The position numbers and the translations under genes were made by a program. From assembly GCF_000069225.1 (NCBI RefSeq), contig NC_010407.1:992001-1056000 (forward strand): a stretch of DNA of 64,000 nucleotides, written 5' to 3'. The notes under the pieces are model-generated. The model searched no databases. It saw nothing but the letters and a program-made list of their open reading frames with translations, and was not told the origin of the DNA. Each line of letters starts with the position of its first letter. Within the stretch, counting starts at the first letter, position 1. Positions 52,847 to 63,300 of this stretch are shown piece after piece. Origin of the DNA: Clavibacter sepedonicus (GTDB lineage: Bacteria; Actinomycetota; Actinomycetes; Actinomycetales; Microbacteriaceae).

Positions 52847-53860
52847 ATGACGACTTCCACCCCCGCCTCCGCACCATCGCCCGCGTCCACCGACGAGTCG
52901 CGCCGCCGTGCCGCCGTCGTCTACAACCCCATCAAGGTCGACCTGGCATCCCTGAAGACCAAGGTCGCCCAGGCGGCGGGCGCGGCCGGGTGGCAGGAGA
53001 CCCTCTGGTACGAGACCAGCGAGGACGACCCTGGCAGGGGCGCCGCGGAGGAGGCCCTCTCGCACGACGTCGACATGGTCATCGCGGCGGGCGGCGACGG
53101 AACGGTCCGCGCGGTCGCCGAGGGCATGTCGGGATCCGGCGTCTCGCTCGGGCTCCTGCCCTCCGGCACCGGGAACCTGCTCGCGCGCAACCTCAAGCTC
53201 ACGCTCAACGACGTCGAGCACTCCCTCGAGGCCGCGTTCTCCGGACGCGACCGCGCGGTGGACCTCGCGTCCATCGAGATCCTGCGCGAGGACGAGACCC
53301 GCGACAAGCACGTGTTCGTCGTCATGGCCGGCGTCGGCATCGACGCGAAGATGCTCGCCAACACCGACTCGGAGCTGAAGAAGAAGGTCGGCTGGCTCGC
53401 CTACGTCGACGCGATCTTCAAGGCCCTCCGCGACCGGGACCAGCTCCGCCTGTGCTACCGCCTCGACGGCCGCAGCGTGCACCGCCGCCGCGCGCACACG
53501 CTCATCGTCGGCAACTGCGGATCGCTGCCCGCCAACATCCTGCTGCTGCCCGACGCCGCGGTCGACGACGGCATCCTCGACGTCGTCCTCATGCGCCCCG
53601 AGGGCATCCTCGGCTGGATCCAGATCTGGCTCAAGGTCGCGCGGGAGAACGGCGTCGTCCGCCGCACCGCCGCGGGCCGCCGCCTGATGGGCCCGGAGAA
53701 GGAGGTGCGCGCTCTCGAGTACCGCACCGCCGAGGAGGTGGTGGTGCGCCTCGAGAAGGAGGAGGACATCGAGCTCGACGGCGATCCGTTCGGTCGCGCC
53801 GTGGGCTTCAAGATCCAGGTGCTGCCCGGCGGCCTGACCGTGCGGGTGCCGCAGAACTGA
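52847..53860 (+). CDS. Diacylglycerol kinase-like lipid kinase
   Basis: A 337-residue protein of the DAGK/sphingosine-kinase catalytic family. AAGGDGTVRAVAEG and LPSGTGNLLARNL are the two nucleotide-binding motifs. The C-terminal beta-domain has LPDAAVDDGILDVVLM. It phosphorylates diacylglycerol or a similar lipid at the membrane surface. ATG 52847 was preferred over a GTG nine bases earlier. Confidence 0.88.
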   Translation: MTTSTPASAPSPASTDESRRRAAVVYNPIKVDLASLKTKVAQAAGAAGWQETLWYETSEDDPGRGAAEEALSHDVDMVIAAGGDGTVRAVAEGMSGSGVSLGLLPSGTGNLLARNLKLTLNDVEHSLEAAFSGRDRAVDLASIEILREDETRDKHVFVVMAGVGIDAKMLANTDSELKKKVGWLAYVDAIFKALRDRDQLRLCYRLDGRSVHRRRAHTLIVGNCGSLPANILLLPDAAVDDGILDVVLMRPEGILGWIQIWLKVARENGVVRRTAAGRRLMGPEKEVRALEYRTAEEVVVRLEKEEDIELDGDPFGRAVGFKIQVLPGGLTVRVPQN

Positions 53861-53915
53861 CCTGCTCGGCGATGACGGGCAGGTGCCTGTCGGGGGTGCA
53901 TGGGAGGGTCGCGCC

Positions 53916-55094
53916 ATGATCCGCACCCTGGCCGTCTCCGGCTACCGCTCCGTCCGCGACCTCGCCCTGCCGCTCACCGGGCTCGACGTCGTCACGGGCG
54001 CGAACGGAAGCGGCAAGTCCAACGTCTACCGGGCGCTCCGCCTCATCGCCGACATGGCCCAGGACGGGGCCGTCGGCGCGCTCGCCCGGGAGGGCGGCCT
54101 CGAGGCCGTGCTCTGGGCCGGCCCCGAGGGCATCTCGCGCGCCATGCGCGACGGCGAGCACGCGGTGCAGGGCACCATGCGCAAGGGCCCCATCGCGCTC
54201 CGGCTCGGGTTCGCGGGCGACGACCTCGGCTACCTCGTCGACCTCGGCATCCCGCAGCGGGATCCCCGCGCGCTGCCGCCCACCATGTTCGGTCGCGATC
54301 CCGAGATCAAGCGCGAGCTCGTCTTCTCCGGTTCGGTCGCGCGGCCGCGCTCGCTCGTGCTGGAGCGCCGCTGGCAGGACGTGCGGGTCCGCGACGAGGC
54401 CGACGGCTGGACGCACGTCCCCGCCATGGTGCCGGCGCACCTCAGCGTGCTCAGCGAGGTCGCCGACGCGGTCACCAGCCCGGAGGCCATGATCCTCCGG
54501 CGACGCATGACCGGCTGGCGCTTCTACGACCACCTGCGCACCGACGCGGACGCGCCCGCCCGGCGCCCGCGCGTCGGCACGCGCACCGACGTCCTGGCGA
54601 GCGACGGATCCGACCTCGCGGCCGCCGTGCAGACCATCCGCGAGTGGGGCCGCGGCGACGCGCTCGACGCCATGGTCGACCGCGCGTTCCCCGGGTCGCG
54701 CATCGTCATCCGCTCGCAGGACGGCGTCCTGTCGCTGGGCCTCGAGCAGCCCGGCATCCTGCGCGTCCTCGACGCCCCGGAGCTGTCGGACGGCACGCTG
54801 CGGATGCTGATGCTCACGGCCGGGCTGCTCACCACGGAGACGCCGGAGCTCATGGTGCTCAACGAGCCGGAGACGAGCCTGCACGGCGACCTGCTCCCTG
54901 CGCTCGGCGAGCTCATCGCGGAGGCCTCCCGGCACATCCAGATCCTCGTCGTCACGCACGCTCCGGGTCTCGGCGCCGCCATCTCGGCGCATGCGGAGGC
55001 GGGGGAGCTGCTGCTGGAGAAGCCGCACGGGGAGACGCTGCTCCACGGGCAGGGCCTCCTCAGCGCACCCTCGTGGGACTGGGGCAAGCGCTGA
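53916..55094 (+). CDS. Stand-alone AAA/RecF-like ATPase
   Basis: A 392-residue P-loop ATPase. IRTLAVSGYRSVRDLALPLTG leads to Walker A GANGSGKSNVYRAL; Walker B is LMVLNEPETSLHGDLLPAL with an Asn/Glu variation, and the H-loop is VVTHAPG. The overall form matches the AAA_21/OLD-like predicted ATPases. Similar proteins include nuclease-linked defence ATPases, but no nuclease, reverse transcriptase or toxin is adjacent, so no role is assigned. Confidence 0.8.
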   Translation: MIRTLAVSGYRSVRDLALPLTGLDVVTGANGSGKSNVYRALRLIADMAQDGAVGALAREGGLEAVLWAGPEGISRAMRDGEHAVQGTMRKGPIALRLGFAGDDLGYLVDLGIPQRDPRALPPTMFGRDPEIKRELVFSGSVARPRSLVLERRWQDVRVRDEADGWTHVPAMVPAHLSVLSEVADAVTSPEAMILRRRMTGWRFYDHLRTDADAPARRPRVGTRTDVLASDGSDLAAAVQTIREWGRGDALDAMVDRAFPGSRIVIRSQDGVLSLGLEQPGILRVLDAPELSDGTLRMLMLTAGLLTTETPELMVLNEPETSLHGDLLPALGELIAEASRHIQILVVTHAPGLGAAISAHAEAGELLLEKPHGETLLHGQGLLSAPSWDWGKR

Positions 55095-55157
55095 CGCTGA
55101 CTCCGACGTCCACCTGCGCAGGCACGGGGAGGGACGCGCACCTGCCCCCGTCGACGA

Positions 55158-55205
55158 CGACGCCTCCCGTGCCCCGCGGATGTGCGGGGCGAGCGGGAGG
55201 CGTCG
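55158..55205. terminator. Bidirectional terminator
   Basis: CGACGCCTCCCG pairs with CGGGAGGCGTCG; inside it GCCCCGC pairs with GCGGGGC, with a two-base bulge. It lies between the convergent ATPase and desaturase genes. Confidence 0.8.
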
Positions 55206-55223
55206 AGTGGTGGGCGTGCCGGG

Positions 55224-56327
55224 TCAGCGTCCGAACGCCGCCGATGCGGGGCAGTCGAACGGGTCGCCGCCAGCCGAGAGGCCGACCCGGTTGAGGTACG
55301 CGATGACGATCCCGTAGGACGCCAGCAGCGTGGTCTCCGTGTACGGGATGTTGTGCGTCGCGCAGTACTCCTTGGCGATGACCTGGGCCTTCTTCAGCGC
55401 GGGTCGCGGCATGTTCGGGAAGAGGTGGTGCTCGATCTGGTAGTTGAGGCCGCCCATGTAGATGTCGGTCAGCCAGGTGCTCTTGATGTTCCGCGACGTG
55501 AGGACCTGGCGGCGGAGGAAGTCGACCTTGGAGTCCTTGGGCAGCACGGGCATGCCCTTGTGGTTGGGGGCGAACGAGGCGCCCATGTAGACGCCGAACA
55601 CGGCGAGCTGCACGCCGACGAACGCGAAGGCCATGCCGAGGGGGAGGAAGAAGAAGACGACCGCGAGGTAGGCGATGATGCGCGTGGAGAGCATGGAGAT
55701 CTCGAGCCAGCGCTTGTCGACCTTGCCCCGGCCGAACACGGTGCGGAAGCCGTGCACGTGCAGGTTGAGGCCCTCGAACATGAGGATCGGGAAGAACGCG
55801 TAGCCCTGGTGGCGCGTGAACCAGCCGTAGATGCCCTTGGCGCGGGCGGCGTCCTCCGTGGTGAAGGAGATGACGTCGCGCTCGATGTCCGGGTCCTTGC
55901 CCATGACGTTCGGGTTCGCGTGGTGACGCGAGTGCTTGGTCATCCACCAGGAGTAGCTGATGCCGACGAAGAGGTTGGCGAGCGTGCGGCCCGCGATGTC
56001 GTTGGCCTTGCCGGACTCGAACACCTGGCGGTGCGAGGCCTCGTGGGCGAGGAAGGCGAACTGGGTGAAGATGATGCCGAGACCGGCGGCGATGAGCAGC
56101 TGGAACCAGCTGTCGCCGAGGAGCACGAACCCGATGCCGAGGCCGACGAGCGCCGCGGTGATGCCGGCGAACATGAGGACGTAGAAGCCGACGCGCCGCT
56201 CCAGGAGCCCCGCTTCGCGGACGGTGTTGAGCAGCCCCGAGTAGGCGGTGGTGGGGTTCGATCCGCCGCCACGCTTGGGCTTGGTCAGGACGATGCGGGG
56301 AGGGGCGGAGGTGTCGGTGTCTGTCAT
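55224..56327 (-). CDS. Membrane fatty acid desaturase (acyl-lipid type)
   Basis: A 367-residue membrane di-iron desaturase. Three His boxes are present: HEASH, HSRHH and QIEHH. The last, with Gln in the first place, is characteristic of front-end (delta-5/6-like) desaturases. No fused cytochrome b5. Four hydrophobic helices. It introduces a double bond into membrane acyl chains, often in cold response. ATG 56327 was taken; an in-frame start 12 bases upstream is possible. Confidence 0.92.
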   Translation of the reverse strand: MTDTDTSAPPRIVLTKPKRGGGSNPTTAYSGLLNTVREAGLLERRVGFYVLMFAGITAALVGLGIGFVLLGDSWFQLLIAAGLGIIFTQFAFLAHEASHRQVFESGKANDIAGRTLANLFVGISYSWWMTKHSRHHANPNVMGKDPDIERDVISFTTEDAARAKGIYGWFTRHQGYAFFPILMFEGLNLHVHGFRTVFGRGKVDKRWLEISMLSTRIIAYLAVVFFFLPLGMAFAFVGVQLAVFGVYMGASFAPNHKGMPVLPKDSKVDFLRRQVLTSRNIKSTWLTDIYMGGLNYQIEHHLFPNMPRPALKKAQVIAKEYCATHNIPYTETTLLASYGIVIAYLNRVGLSAGGDPFDCPASAAFGR

Positions 56328-56655
56328 GTGCCTGCTCACTCGAAGGTCGGGGCCTCTCGGCCAGGGGGAGCGGTCCGTCTCACGGGACCAAGGGGATGCA
56401 GCGCCGCGATCCGCATGACGCTCCGGCTACCGGGGATCAGGGGCGACCGAGTCCTTACCCTGCCATGTCGCGAGGCGCCGTGGGCTGAGAAACCGTCGGT
56501 GCGTCGCGGCCCGGCGGCCGCGTGTAATGTTCGCCGCCGATCGCCCCGCGGTTCGGTCCGGATCCGCTGGAGGGGGTCCACGGACGCATGCCCGCTGCGG
56601 CATGCGCGGCTCTGCGAACGAGGGGATCCTCCCCCGTGCAGCGGGCGCCGACCGG
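56328..56655. other. 328-bp intergenic region
   Basis: It lies between the desaturase and the alcohol dehydrogenase, both on the minus strand, and should hold the desaturase promoter. No convincing motif, RNA gene or repeat was found. Confidence 0.4.
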
Positions 56656-57699
56656 TCAGGGGACGATGACCGCGCGGCCCCGGACGGTGCCCGCGGCGAG
56701 CGCGGCGTAGGCGTCCGGACCGTCCTCCAGCGCGTACCGCTGCGTCTCGACGGTCACCTGCCCGGAGCGCGCGAGGTCGAGCACCTCGATGAGCTCGGAG
56801 CGGCTGCCCCAGTAGGGGATCCGCACGGCCGCGTCGAACGCGATGGTCCCGAAGCCGACCTCGACGCTGCCCCCGCCGATGCCGACGATCGTCACGTCGC
56901 CGCCGGCCTCGACCACCTGCACGGCGGTCGCCATCGTCGGCTTCGCGCCGACGAAGTCGAAGACGGTCTGCACGCCGCGGCCTCCGGTGATCGCGCGGAT
57001 CCCGTCGGCGGCGTCCTGGTCGCTGATCACGGTGTGGTGCGCGCCGACGTGGCGGGCGAGCTCGAGCTTCTCGTCGTTCACGTCGAGGGCGATGACGGTG
57101 GCGCCGGTGAGCGCGCGGAGGATCTGGATCCCGACGTGCCCGAGCCCGCCCGTGCCGATGACGACGGCGTACGTGCCCGCACCCAGCTTCGGGAGCGAGG
57201 TCTTGATGGCGTGGTACGGGGTGAGGCCGGCGTCGGTGAGCGACACGTTCGCGACGGGATCGAGGTCGCCGAGCGGCACCAGGTGGCGCGGGTCGTCGAC
57301 GATCATGTACTCCGCCATGGCGCCGGGGGCGCCGAGCCCGGGAGGCTGGATGCCCTCGGCCGCGGCGTTCTCGCAGTAGTTCTCGCGGCCCTCCGCGCAC
57401 GCGTGGCATCGTCCGCAGCCCCACGGTCCGTAGACAGCGACGGCGTCGCCGACGGCCAGGTGCTCGACGCCCGCGCCCAGCTCCTCGACGACGCCGGCGC
57501 CCTCGTGGCCGAGCGTCAGGGGCAGCGGGTAGCCGCCGGCGCGGTACTCCTCCTCCGAGAGGCCCATCACGTACTCGTCCGAGTGGCACACGCCGGCGGC
57601 GGTGACGCGGAGGAGGACCTGACCGGGCCCGGGGACGGGCTTGTCGATCTCGACGACCTCGGGGTGGGATCCGATGCGGGTGTACTGGAGCGCCTTCAT
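56656..57699 (-). CDS. Zinc-dependent alcohol dehydrogenase
   Basis: A 347-residue MDR-type enzyme. The catalytic zinc ligands are in GVCHSDE and GHEGAG; the structural zinc is held by CGRCHACAEGRENYC. The Rossmann motif is GTGGLGHVG with Asp after beta-2 (ALDVND), so NAD(H). It oxidises an alcohol or reduces an aldehyde; the exact substrate is unknown. Confidence 0.9.
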   Translation of the reverse strand: MKALQYTRIGSHPEVVEIDKPVPGPGQVLLRVTAAGVCHSDEYVMGLSEEEYRAGGYPLPLTLGHEGAGVVEELGAGVEHLAVGDAVAVYGPWGCGRCHACAEGRENYCENAAAEGIQPPGLGAPGAMAEYMIVDDPRHLVPLGDLDPVANVSLTDAGLTPYHAIKTSLPKLGAGTYAVVIGTGGLGHVGIQILRALTGATVIALDVNDEKLELARHVGAHHTVISDQDAADGIRAITGGRGVQTVFDFVGAKPTMATAVQVVEAGGDVTIVGIGGGSVEVGFGTIAFDAAVRIPYWGSRSELIEVLDLARSGQVTVETQRYALEDGPDAYAALAAGTVRGRAVIVP

Positions 57700-57749
57700 G
57701 CCGTCCACCGTATTCCCCGCACGGGGGAACCGGCTGGGTGCGGGCGTCG

Positions 57750-58481
57750 TCAGGGCAGCCGTGTGCCGTGCGGCGGCTCGACGGGCGGGGCCTGCGTGCG
57801 CTCGGGCTCGGGGAGGGCGAGCTCGGCGTCCGCGGCGTCGCGGAGGAGGGCCATGCGGCCGGCGGCCGGGCACTGCGTGGCGAGCGTCGAGGCGGACATC
57901 AGCAGGTAGACCGGTAGGAACCAGGCCAGCGTCCCGCCGCCGCCCGTGAACAGGAAGAAGGGGATCCCGATGAGCGCGATGACGGCGAGGAGCGCGGCCC
58001 CGGGGACGGGCATCGCCGACGATGCGATGGCACGACGCGATTCGGTGGCGACCCGCTCGGCCGTCCCCGCTGCGAGGGTGACGCGGCCGCGGGCGTCCAC
58101 GGAGCGATCGAGCAGCGCCGCGTCGCGCCAGGCCGGGTGGGTCCCCACGATGGACGGGTGACGGCTGATCGCGCGGGTCAGCCACACGGAGACCGGCACG
58201 ACGCCCGCAGCCGAACCCACGACGAGTCCGATCAGCACGGCCGCCGAGGTGGCGCGGTCCTCGCCGTCGGCGCGGGCGAAGACAGGTCGGAGGAGGAGGG
58301 CCAGGGCGGTCCCGGTGACCAGGGCGACCCCCACCGCGACGAGCAGGCGTCGCCGCGTGATGACCTCCGCGGTCCAGGAGGCGAGAGCACGGGCGCCGAC
58401 GGCCGCGAGCTCGCGCCGGCCGTGGCCGGGGTCGTCCGACGCAGCGGTGGAGCGGTCGGCGGTCGTGTCGTCGGCGGTCAT
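57750..58481 (-). CDS. Hypothetical four-TM membrane protein
   Basis: A 243-residue protein. An ~35-residue polar N-terminus is followed by hydrophobic segments (LLVAVGVALVTGTALALLL, AAVLIGLVVGSAAGVVPVSVW, AALLAVIALIGIPFFLF and LAWFLPVYLLMSASTLA). A soluble loop with HPAWRDAALLDRSVDARGRV lies between the pairs. No family recognised. GAGAGGG precedes the ATG at 58481. Confidence 0.65.
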   Translation of the reverse strand: MTADDTTADRSTAASDDPGHGRRELAAVGARALASWTAEVITRRRLLVAVGVALVTGTALALLLRPVFARADGEDRATSAAVLIGLVVGSAAGVVPVSVWLTRAISRHPSIVGTHPAWRDAALLDRSVDARGRVTLAAGTAERVATESRRAIASSAMPVPGAALLAVIALIGIPFFLFTGGGGTLAWFLPVYLLMSASTLATQCPAAGRMALLRDAADAELALPEPERTQAPPVEPPHGTRLP

Positions 58482-58625
58482 GCGGCCCTCTCGTCGGGGC
58501 GATCGCCCTCGTCCATCCTCGTGGGCGCGAGCGGGCCGGTCCGCCCACGCGGGCACCCCCGTCCGGGTGTCCAGGCGCCGCATCGGGGCTGGACGCGCGT
58601 CGGCGGTGCCTGGGAGGCTCGCGGC

Positions 58626-59273
58626 ATGACCGCAGCGCAGCCCTCATCCGCCTCCGAACCCACCTCACCACCCGCGCTCGACGCCGTCCGCGACGACCTC
58701 ATCCGCCACCTCCGCCTGGCCCGCGAGGCGCTGGTCTGGAAGCTCGAGGGCCTCGGCGACCACGACGTCCGCCGGCCGCTCGTGCCCACGGGATCAAACC
58801 TGCTCGGCCTCGTGAAGCACGCGGCGGGCGTCGAGGCGGGCTACCTCGGCTTCGTCTTCGGGTGGCCGTTCCCCGAGCAGCTGCCGTGGATGGAGGAGGA
58901 CGCGCCGCCGAACGCCGACATGCGCGCGACCGCGGACGAGTCGTGTGCCGACATCGTGGGCCTCTCCGAGCGCGTCGGCGCGCACTCCGAGGCGACGCTC
59001 CGGGCGCTCCCCCTCGACGCCGTCGGCCGCGTGCCGTGGTGGCCGGGGGAGGCGGGGCTGGTGACCGTGCAGCGGATCGCCGTGCACCTGATCGCCGAGC
59101 TGAACCGGCACGCCGGGCACGCGGACATCCTCCGCGAGCTGGTCGACGGCGCCGCGGGGCTGCGGGCCGAGAGCGGGAACCTGCCGGCCGGCGACGCCGC
59201 GTTCTGGCGGGCTGAGCACGCCGAGACCGCGCGCGTCGCCCGCCAGGCGGCGGGGCTGCCGCCGGTCGACTGA
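58626..59273 (+). CDS. DinB-superfamily (DUF664) protein
   Basis: A 215-residue four-helix-bundle protein. GLVKHAAGVEAGYLGFVFG and LIAELNRHAGHADILRELVDG carry the three metal-binding His positions of DinB/DUF664 enzymes. Such proteins include thiol transferases using mycothiol or bacillithiol. Substrate unknown. The gene stops 28 bp before the IS481 element. Confidence 0.82.
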   Translation: MTAAQPSSASEPTSPPALDAVRDDLIRHLRLAREALVWKLEGLGDHDVRRPLVPTGSNLLGLVKHAAGVEAGYLGFVFGWPFPEQLPWMEEDAPPNADMRATADESCADIVGLSERVGAHSEATLRALPLDAVGRVPWWPGEAGLVTVQRIAVHLIAELNRHAGHADILRELVDGAAGLRAESGNLPAGDAAFWRAEHAETARVARQAAGLPPVD

Positions 59274-59300
59274 CCGGGGCCCCGCCGGGCGGTCGGCTGG

Positions 59301-60369
59301 TGTACTGAGTCATGACGTTGGTGACACTCGGGCCGCGGGCGTCAGCCCGTGGCTTGAGTGGATTCGTTCAGTGTTGTAGTGCTCGATGAAGGGGTCAAGC
59401 GCGTCGGCGCGGTGTTGGTTGCTGGTGAAGGGTTGCCGGTAGGCCCACTCGGTCGCGAGGGTCCGGTTGAAGCGCTCGACCTTGCCGTTCTGCCAGGGGC
59501 AGTGCGGGCGGATGAACTTCTGCCGCGCGCCCAGGTCCTGGACGGCGTTCTTGAACGCGGTCGAGTGCCGGTAGGCGAACGCGTTGTCCGTGATGACCCG
59601 CTCGATCCGGGTGATCCCGCGCCCGGCGAAGTACGCCGCTGCGCGGGTCAGGAACCCGGCCGCGGTCGCGCCTTTCTCATCGGGATGGATCTCCGCGTAG
59701 GCGAGACGGGTGTGGTCATCGACCGCGGCATGGACGTAATCGAACCCGATCCCGCGGCCGCGGACCTGCTCGCTGCGCCCGTGGACCCGCCAGCCGCCTC
59801 CGTCCGGGATCCTCCCGAGCTTCTTCACGTCCACGTGGATCAGATCACCCGGATGCTCGTGCTCATACCGGTGCGCCGTTGACCGGGATGCCCGGATCAC
59901 GGCCCCGGTGACGGGGTCCAACCATGCCAACGGCGGCGCCCCGTGCCGGCGCAGGATGCGGGAGATCGTGCGGGCCGGAACGCTCGTCACCGGAGCCAGC
60001 CGGGCGGGCCCGAACCGAAGTTCCGCGCGCGCAGCCAGCACGGCGCCTTCCTGTTCCGGACTCGTCCTCGCCGGCATCGACCGTGGTCTCGAGGACCGAT
60101 CCGCGAGCCCCGCGACACCCTCCTGACGGAACCGGGCCACCCACCGATGCGCGCACTGACGCGACACCCCGAGCTCGCGAGCCACATGCGACACCGGACG
60201 ACGATCCTCGACCACCCGGCGAACGAGGAGAAGCCGACCATGAACAGTCAACCGGGCATTAGCGATGGGACATCGAGGCCTCCTGGCGATGGTTGAACTA
60301 GACAGCTCCATCAAGCCAGGAGGCCTCTTCACACGCCCCGAAGTGTCACCAACGTCACGGCCGAGTACA
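59301..60369. mobile_element. Second IS481-family element, inserted at a stop codon
   Basis: A 1069-bp element. TGTACT and a shared TGACGTTGGTGACACT block make up the inverted repeats at the two ends. GCTAGG follows the right end and GGCTGG precedes the left, so the target copy seems changed on the left. The CTAG on the right contains the stop codon of the alpha-mannosidase gene. The family is the same as at 31955, but the two elements differ in sequence. Confidence 0.88.
59310..60273 (-). pseudogene. IS481-family transposase with a frameshift after codon 4
   Basis: The normal start is ATG 60273, which has an ideal AGGAGG 7 bp upstream, but it now reads M-S-H-R-stop. One extra base near 60261 pushes the frame; without it the protein would start MSHRNARLTVHGRLLLVRRV, as IS481 transposases do. 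The remaining ~315 codons are open and keep the DDE motif (IHVDVKKLGRIPDGGG, ITDNAFAYRHS, WQNGKVERFNRTLATEW). An upstream ATG at 60332 could give an extended product but has no ribosome site. Confidence 0.8.
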
Positions 60370-60370
60370 G

Positions 60371-63300
60371 CTAGGCGCGCGCGAACCGCAGGGTCGCGAT
60401 CTCGAACGGCCGCAGCGTCAGCTCGATCCCCTCGCCCGACGGCCGCGCGTCGGCGCCCTCCAGCGGCCGCTCCAGCAGGTCGGTGCGGATGGGGTCGCCG
60501 AGGCCGGCTGCCGCGTCAACCCGCACGACCGTGCGCTCGCGGCCGCCGCGCGCCTCGTAGAGCCGCACGACCAGGTCGCCCGAGCGGTCCTCGGCGAGCT
60601 TGACGGCCTCGATCACGACGGCCGCGTTGGACGACGTGACGAGCGGGGCGACGCCGTGGTCGCCGGCGACCTCGCGCATCGGCAGGTTCAGCCGGTAGCC
60701 CGCGTCGGCGGCGCCCAGCACGTCGGGCGCGACCCGCACCGCGGAGCGCAGCACGTGCCGGCCCTGGTCGGCGTGCGGGTCGGGGAACACGGGCGCCCGC
60801 AGCAGCGACTGGCGCACGAGGGTCGCGCTGCCGCCGTCGGGGCGGGGGATCCGCGTCACGTCGTGCCCGTACGTCGCGTCGTTCGCGACCGCCACCCCGA
60901 AGCCGGGCTCACCCACGTGCACCCAGCGGTGCGCCACCGTCTCGAAGCGCGCCGTCTCCCACGAGGTGTTCGCGTGCGTCACCCGCTGCACGTGCCCGAA
61001 CTGCACCTCGGACGCGGCGCGGTCGGCGTGCACGTCGACCGGGAACGCGAGCTTCAGGAGCTTCTGCCGCTCGTGCCAGTCGACGTCGGTGACGACCTGC
61101 AGCTCCGGCTCGCCGGCCGGCAGCGTCCACGTCTGGGTGACGCGCGAGGCGCCGAAGGCGCGCTCGACCACGAGGGCCGCGCCCTCGATCCGCACCGACT
61201 CGACATCGGTGAGGTCGGTGCGGTTGCGGCGGTAGGCGTCGTCGATGTCCCACGCGTCCCACTGGTTCGGGGTGTCGCGGAAGAGCTGCAGGAGGCCGAG
61301 GCGCTGACCCGGTGCGACGAGGTCGCGACCCGATGCCGCGTCCACGAGCGAGGACACCGTGCCGTCGGCCTCGAAGCGCGCGCGGACGAGGCCGTTGTCG
61401 ATGAGCCAGCCGTCGCCGTCCGCGACGGGCGCGGGGGAGCCGGGCGCGGGATCCACGACCGCGGCCGACAGCGCGCCGACGCCCGCCGCGTCCACGGGCG
61501 CCGCGTTGAACGCGATGCGCCGCTCGCCGGATCCCGCGAGCACCGACTGCGCGTCGGCCATGAGCTCCCGCAGCCGCCCCTGCACGCGGGCGTGCTCGCG
61601 CTCCGCCTCCTGGTGCACCCAGGCGATGGACGTGCCCGGCAGGATGTCGTGGAACTGCAGCAGCAGCACCGTGCGCCAGAGCGCGTCGAGCTCGTCGTGC
61701 GGGTACTCGACGAGGCCGCGCACCGCCGCGGTCGCGAGCCACAGCTCCGCCTCCCGCAGCAGGTGCTCGCTCCGCCGGTTCCCCTGCTTCGTGCGCGCCT
61801 GCGACGTGTACGTGCCGCGGTGGAACTCCAGGTACATCTCGCCCGACCACACGTGCGGGTCCCGGAGCTCGGCCTTCGCGGCGTCGAAGAAGTCGAGCGG
61901 CGTGCCGAGCGTGACGCGCGGCGACCCCTCGAGGTCGCGTGTGCGGTGGGCGGCCGCGACCATCTCGCGGGTGGGCCCGCCGCCGCCGTCCCCCCAGCCG
62001 AACGGGACGATGGACGCGTTGCTCACGGCCTTCTCCGCGTGCTGCCGCTCGGCGCGCGCGAGGTCCTCGCCGGAGAGGTCGGAGTTGTAGGAGTCCACCG
62101 GCGGGAAGTGCGTGAAGACGCGGCTGCCGCCGATCCCCTCCCAGAGGAAGGTGTGGTGCGGCATCGTGTTGGTCTCGTTCCACGACTGCTTCTGCGTGAA
62201 GAAGTACTCCGCTCCCGCGCCCCGCACGATCTGCGGCAGCGCGGCCGTGTAGCCGAAGGAGTCGGGCAGCCACACCTCCCGGGCGTCGATCCCGAACTCC
62301 TCGAGGAAGAACCGCTTGCCCTGCACGAGCTGGCGGACGAGCGCCTCGCCGCCCGGCATGTTCGTGTCGGACTCGACCCACATGCCGCCGACGGGCACGA
62401 AGCGGCCCTCGGCCACGCGCTGGCGCAGCCGCTCGAACAGGCCCGGGTGGTCCTCCTTCAGCCAGGCGTACTGCTGCGCGCTGGAGGCCGCGAACACGAA
62501 GTCGGGATCCTCGTCCATGAGCGCGAGCACGTTGGAGAACGTGCGGGCGACCTTGCGGCGCGTCTCGCGCACGGGCCAGAGCCACGCGGAGTCGATGTGC
62601 GCGTGGCCGACGGCCGTGACCCGGTGCGCGCTCGCGTGGGCGGGCGCCGCGAGCACCGCCGCGAGCGCCCTCCGGCCGGCGGCGGCGGTGCCGGCGACGT
62701 CGTCGGGATCCACCGCGTCGCACGCGCGCTCCAGCGCCGCGAGGATCTCGGCCCGCCGCGACGACGCCGGATCCAGCTGGCCCATGAGCCCCTGCAGCGT
62801 CCAGACGTCGCGGTCGAGCTCCCAGACGGCCTCGTCGCGCCACGCGAGGTCCATGGTGCGGAGCGTGTAGAGGGGATCGTCGCCCGCGGTGGCGAGGTCG
62901 CCGAGCGGCGTCTCGCCGTAGAAGGAGTTGCCGCCGACGTCGGGGTTCGAGGCGGCCTCGATCCAGAGGTCGATGGGCGTGCCCGGCCCGGTGCCCGCCC
63001 CGACGCCCTCGAGCGGCACGTACCCGTTGTACGGCTCGATGGCCTTCACGACGCTGCCGTCGGGACGGTGGACGAGGCCCTCGGCCTGGAACCCGGGCTG
63101 GCGGTCGCTGAAGCCGAGGTCGACGAGCACCTCGAGCGCGGTGCCCGCGGCGTCCGCGTCGTCGGGCACGGTCCCGGTGACGTGGAACCACGTCGTGCCC
63201 CATGCCCGGCTCCACGGCGTGCCGACCGCGAACGGCCGGTACTCCTGCTGCACGGCCTCCGCGAACGGGACCGGTTCGCCGGGCGCGTCCCAGGCCTCGA

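Noticed and set aside
53916..55094. Stand-alone ATPase as part of a phage-defence system
   Set aside because: No nuclease, reverse transcriptase, protease or toxin gene is adjacent; neighbours are a lipid kinase and a desaturase.
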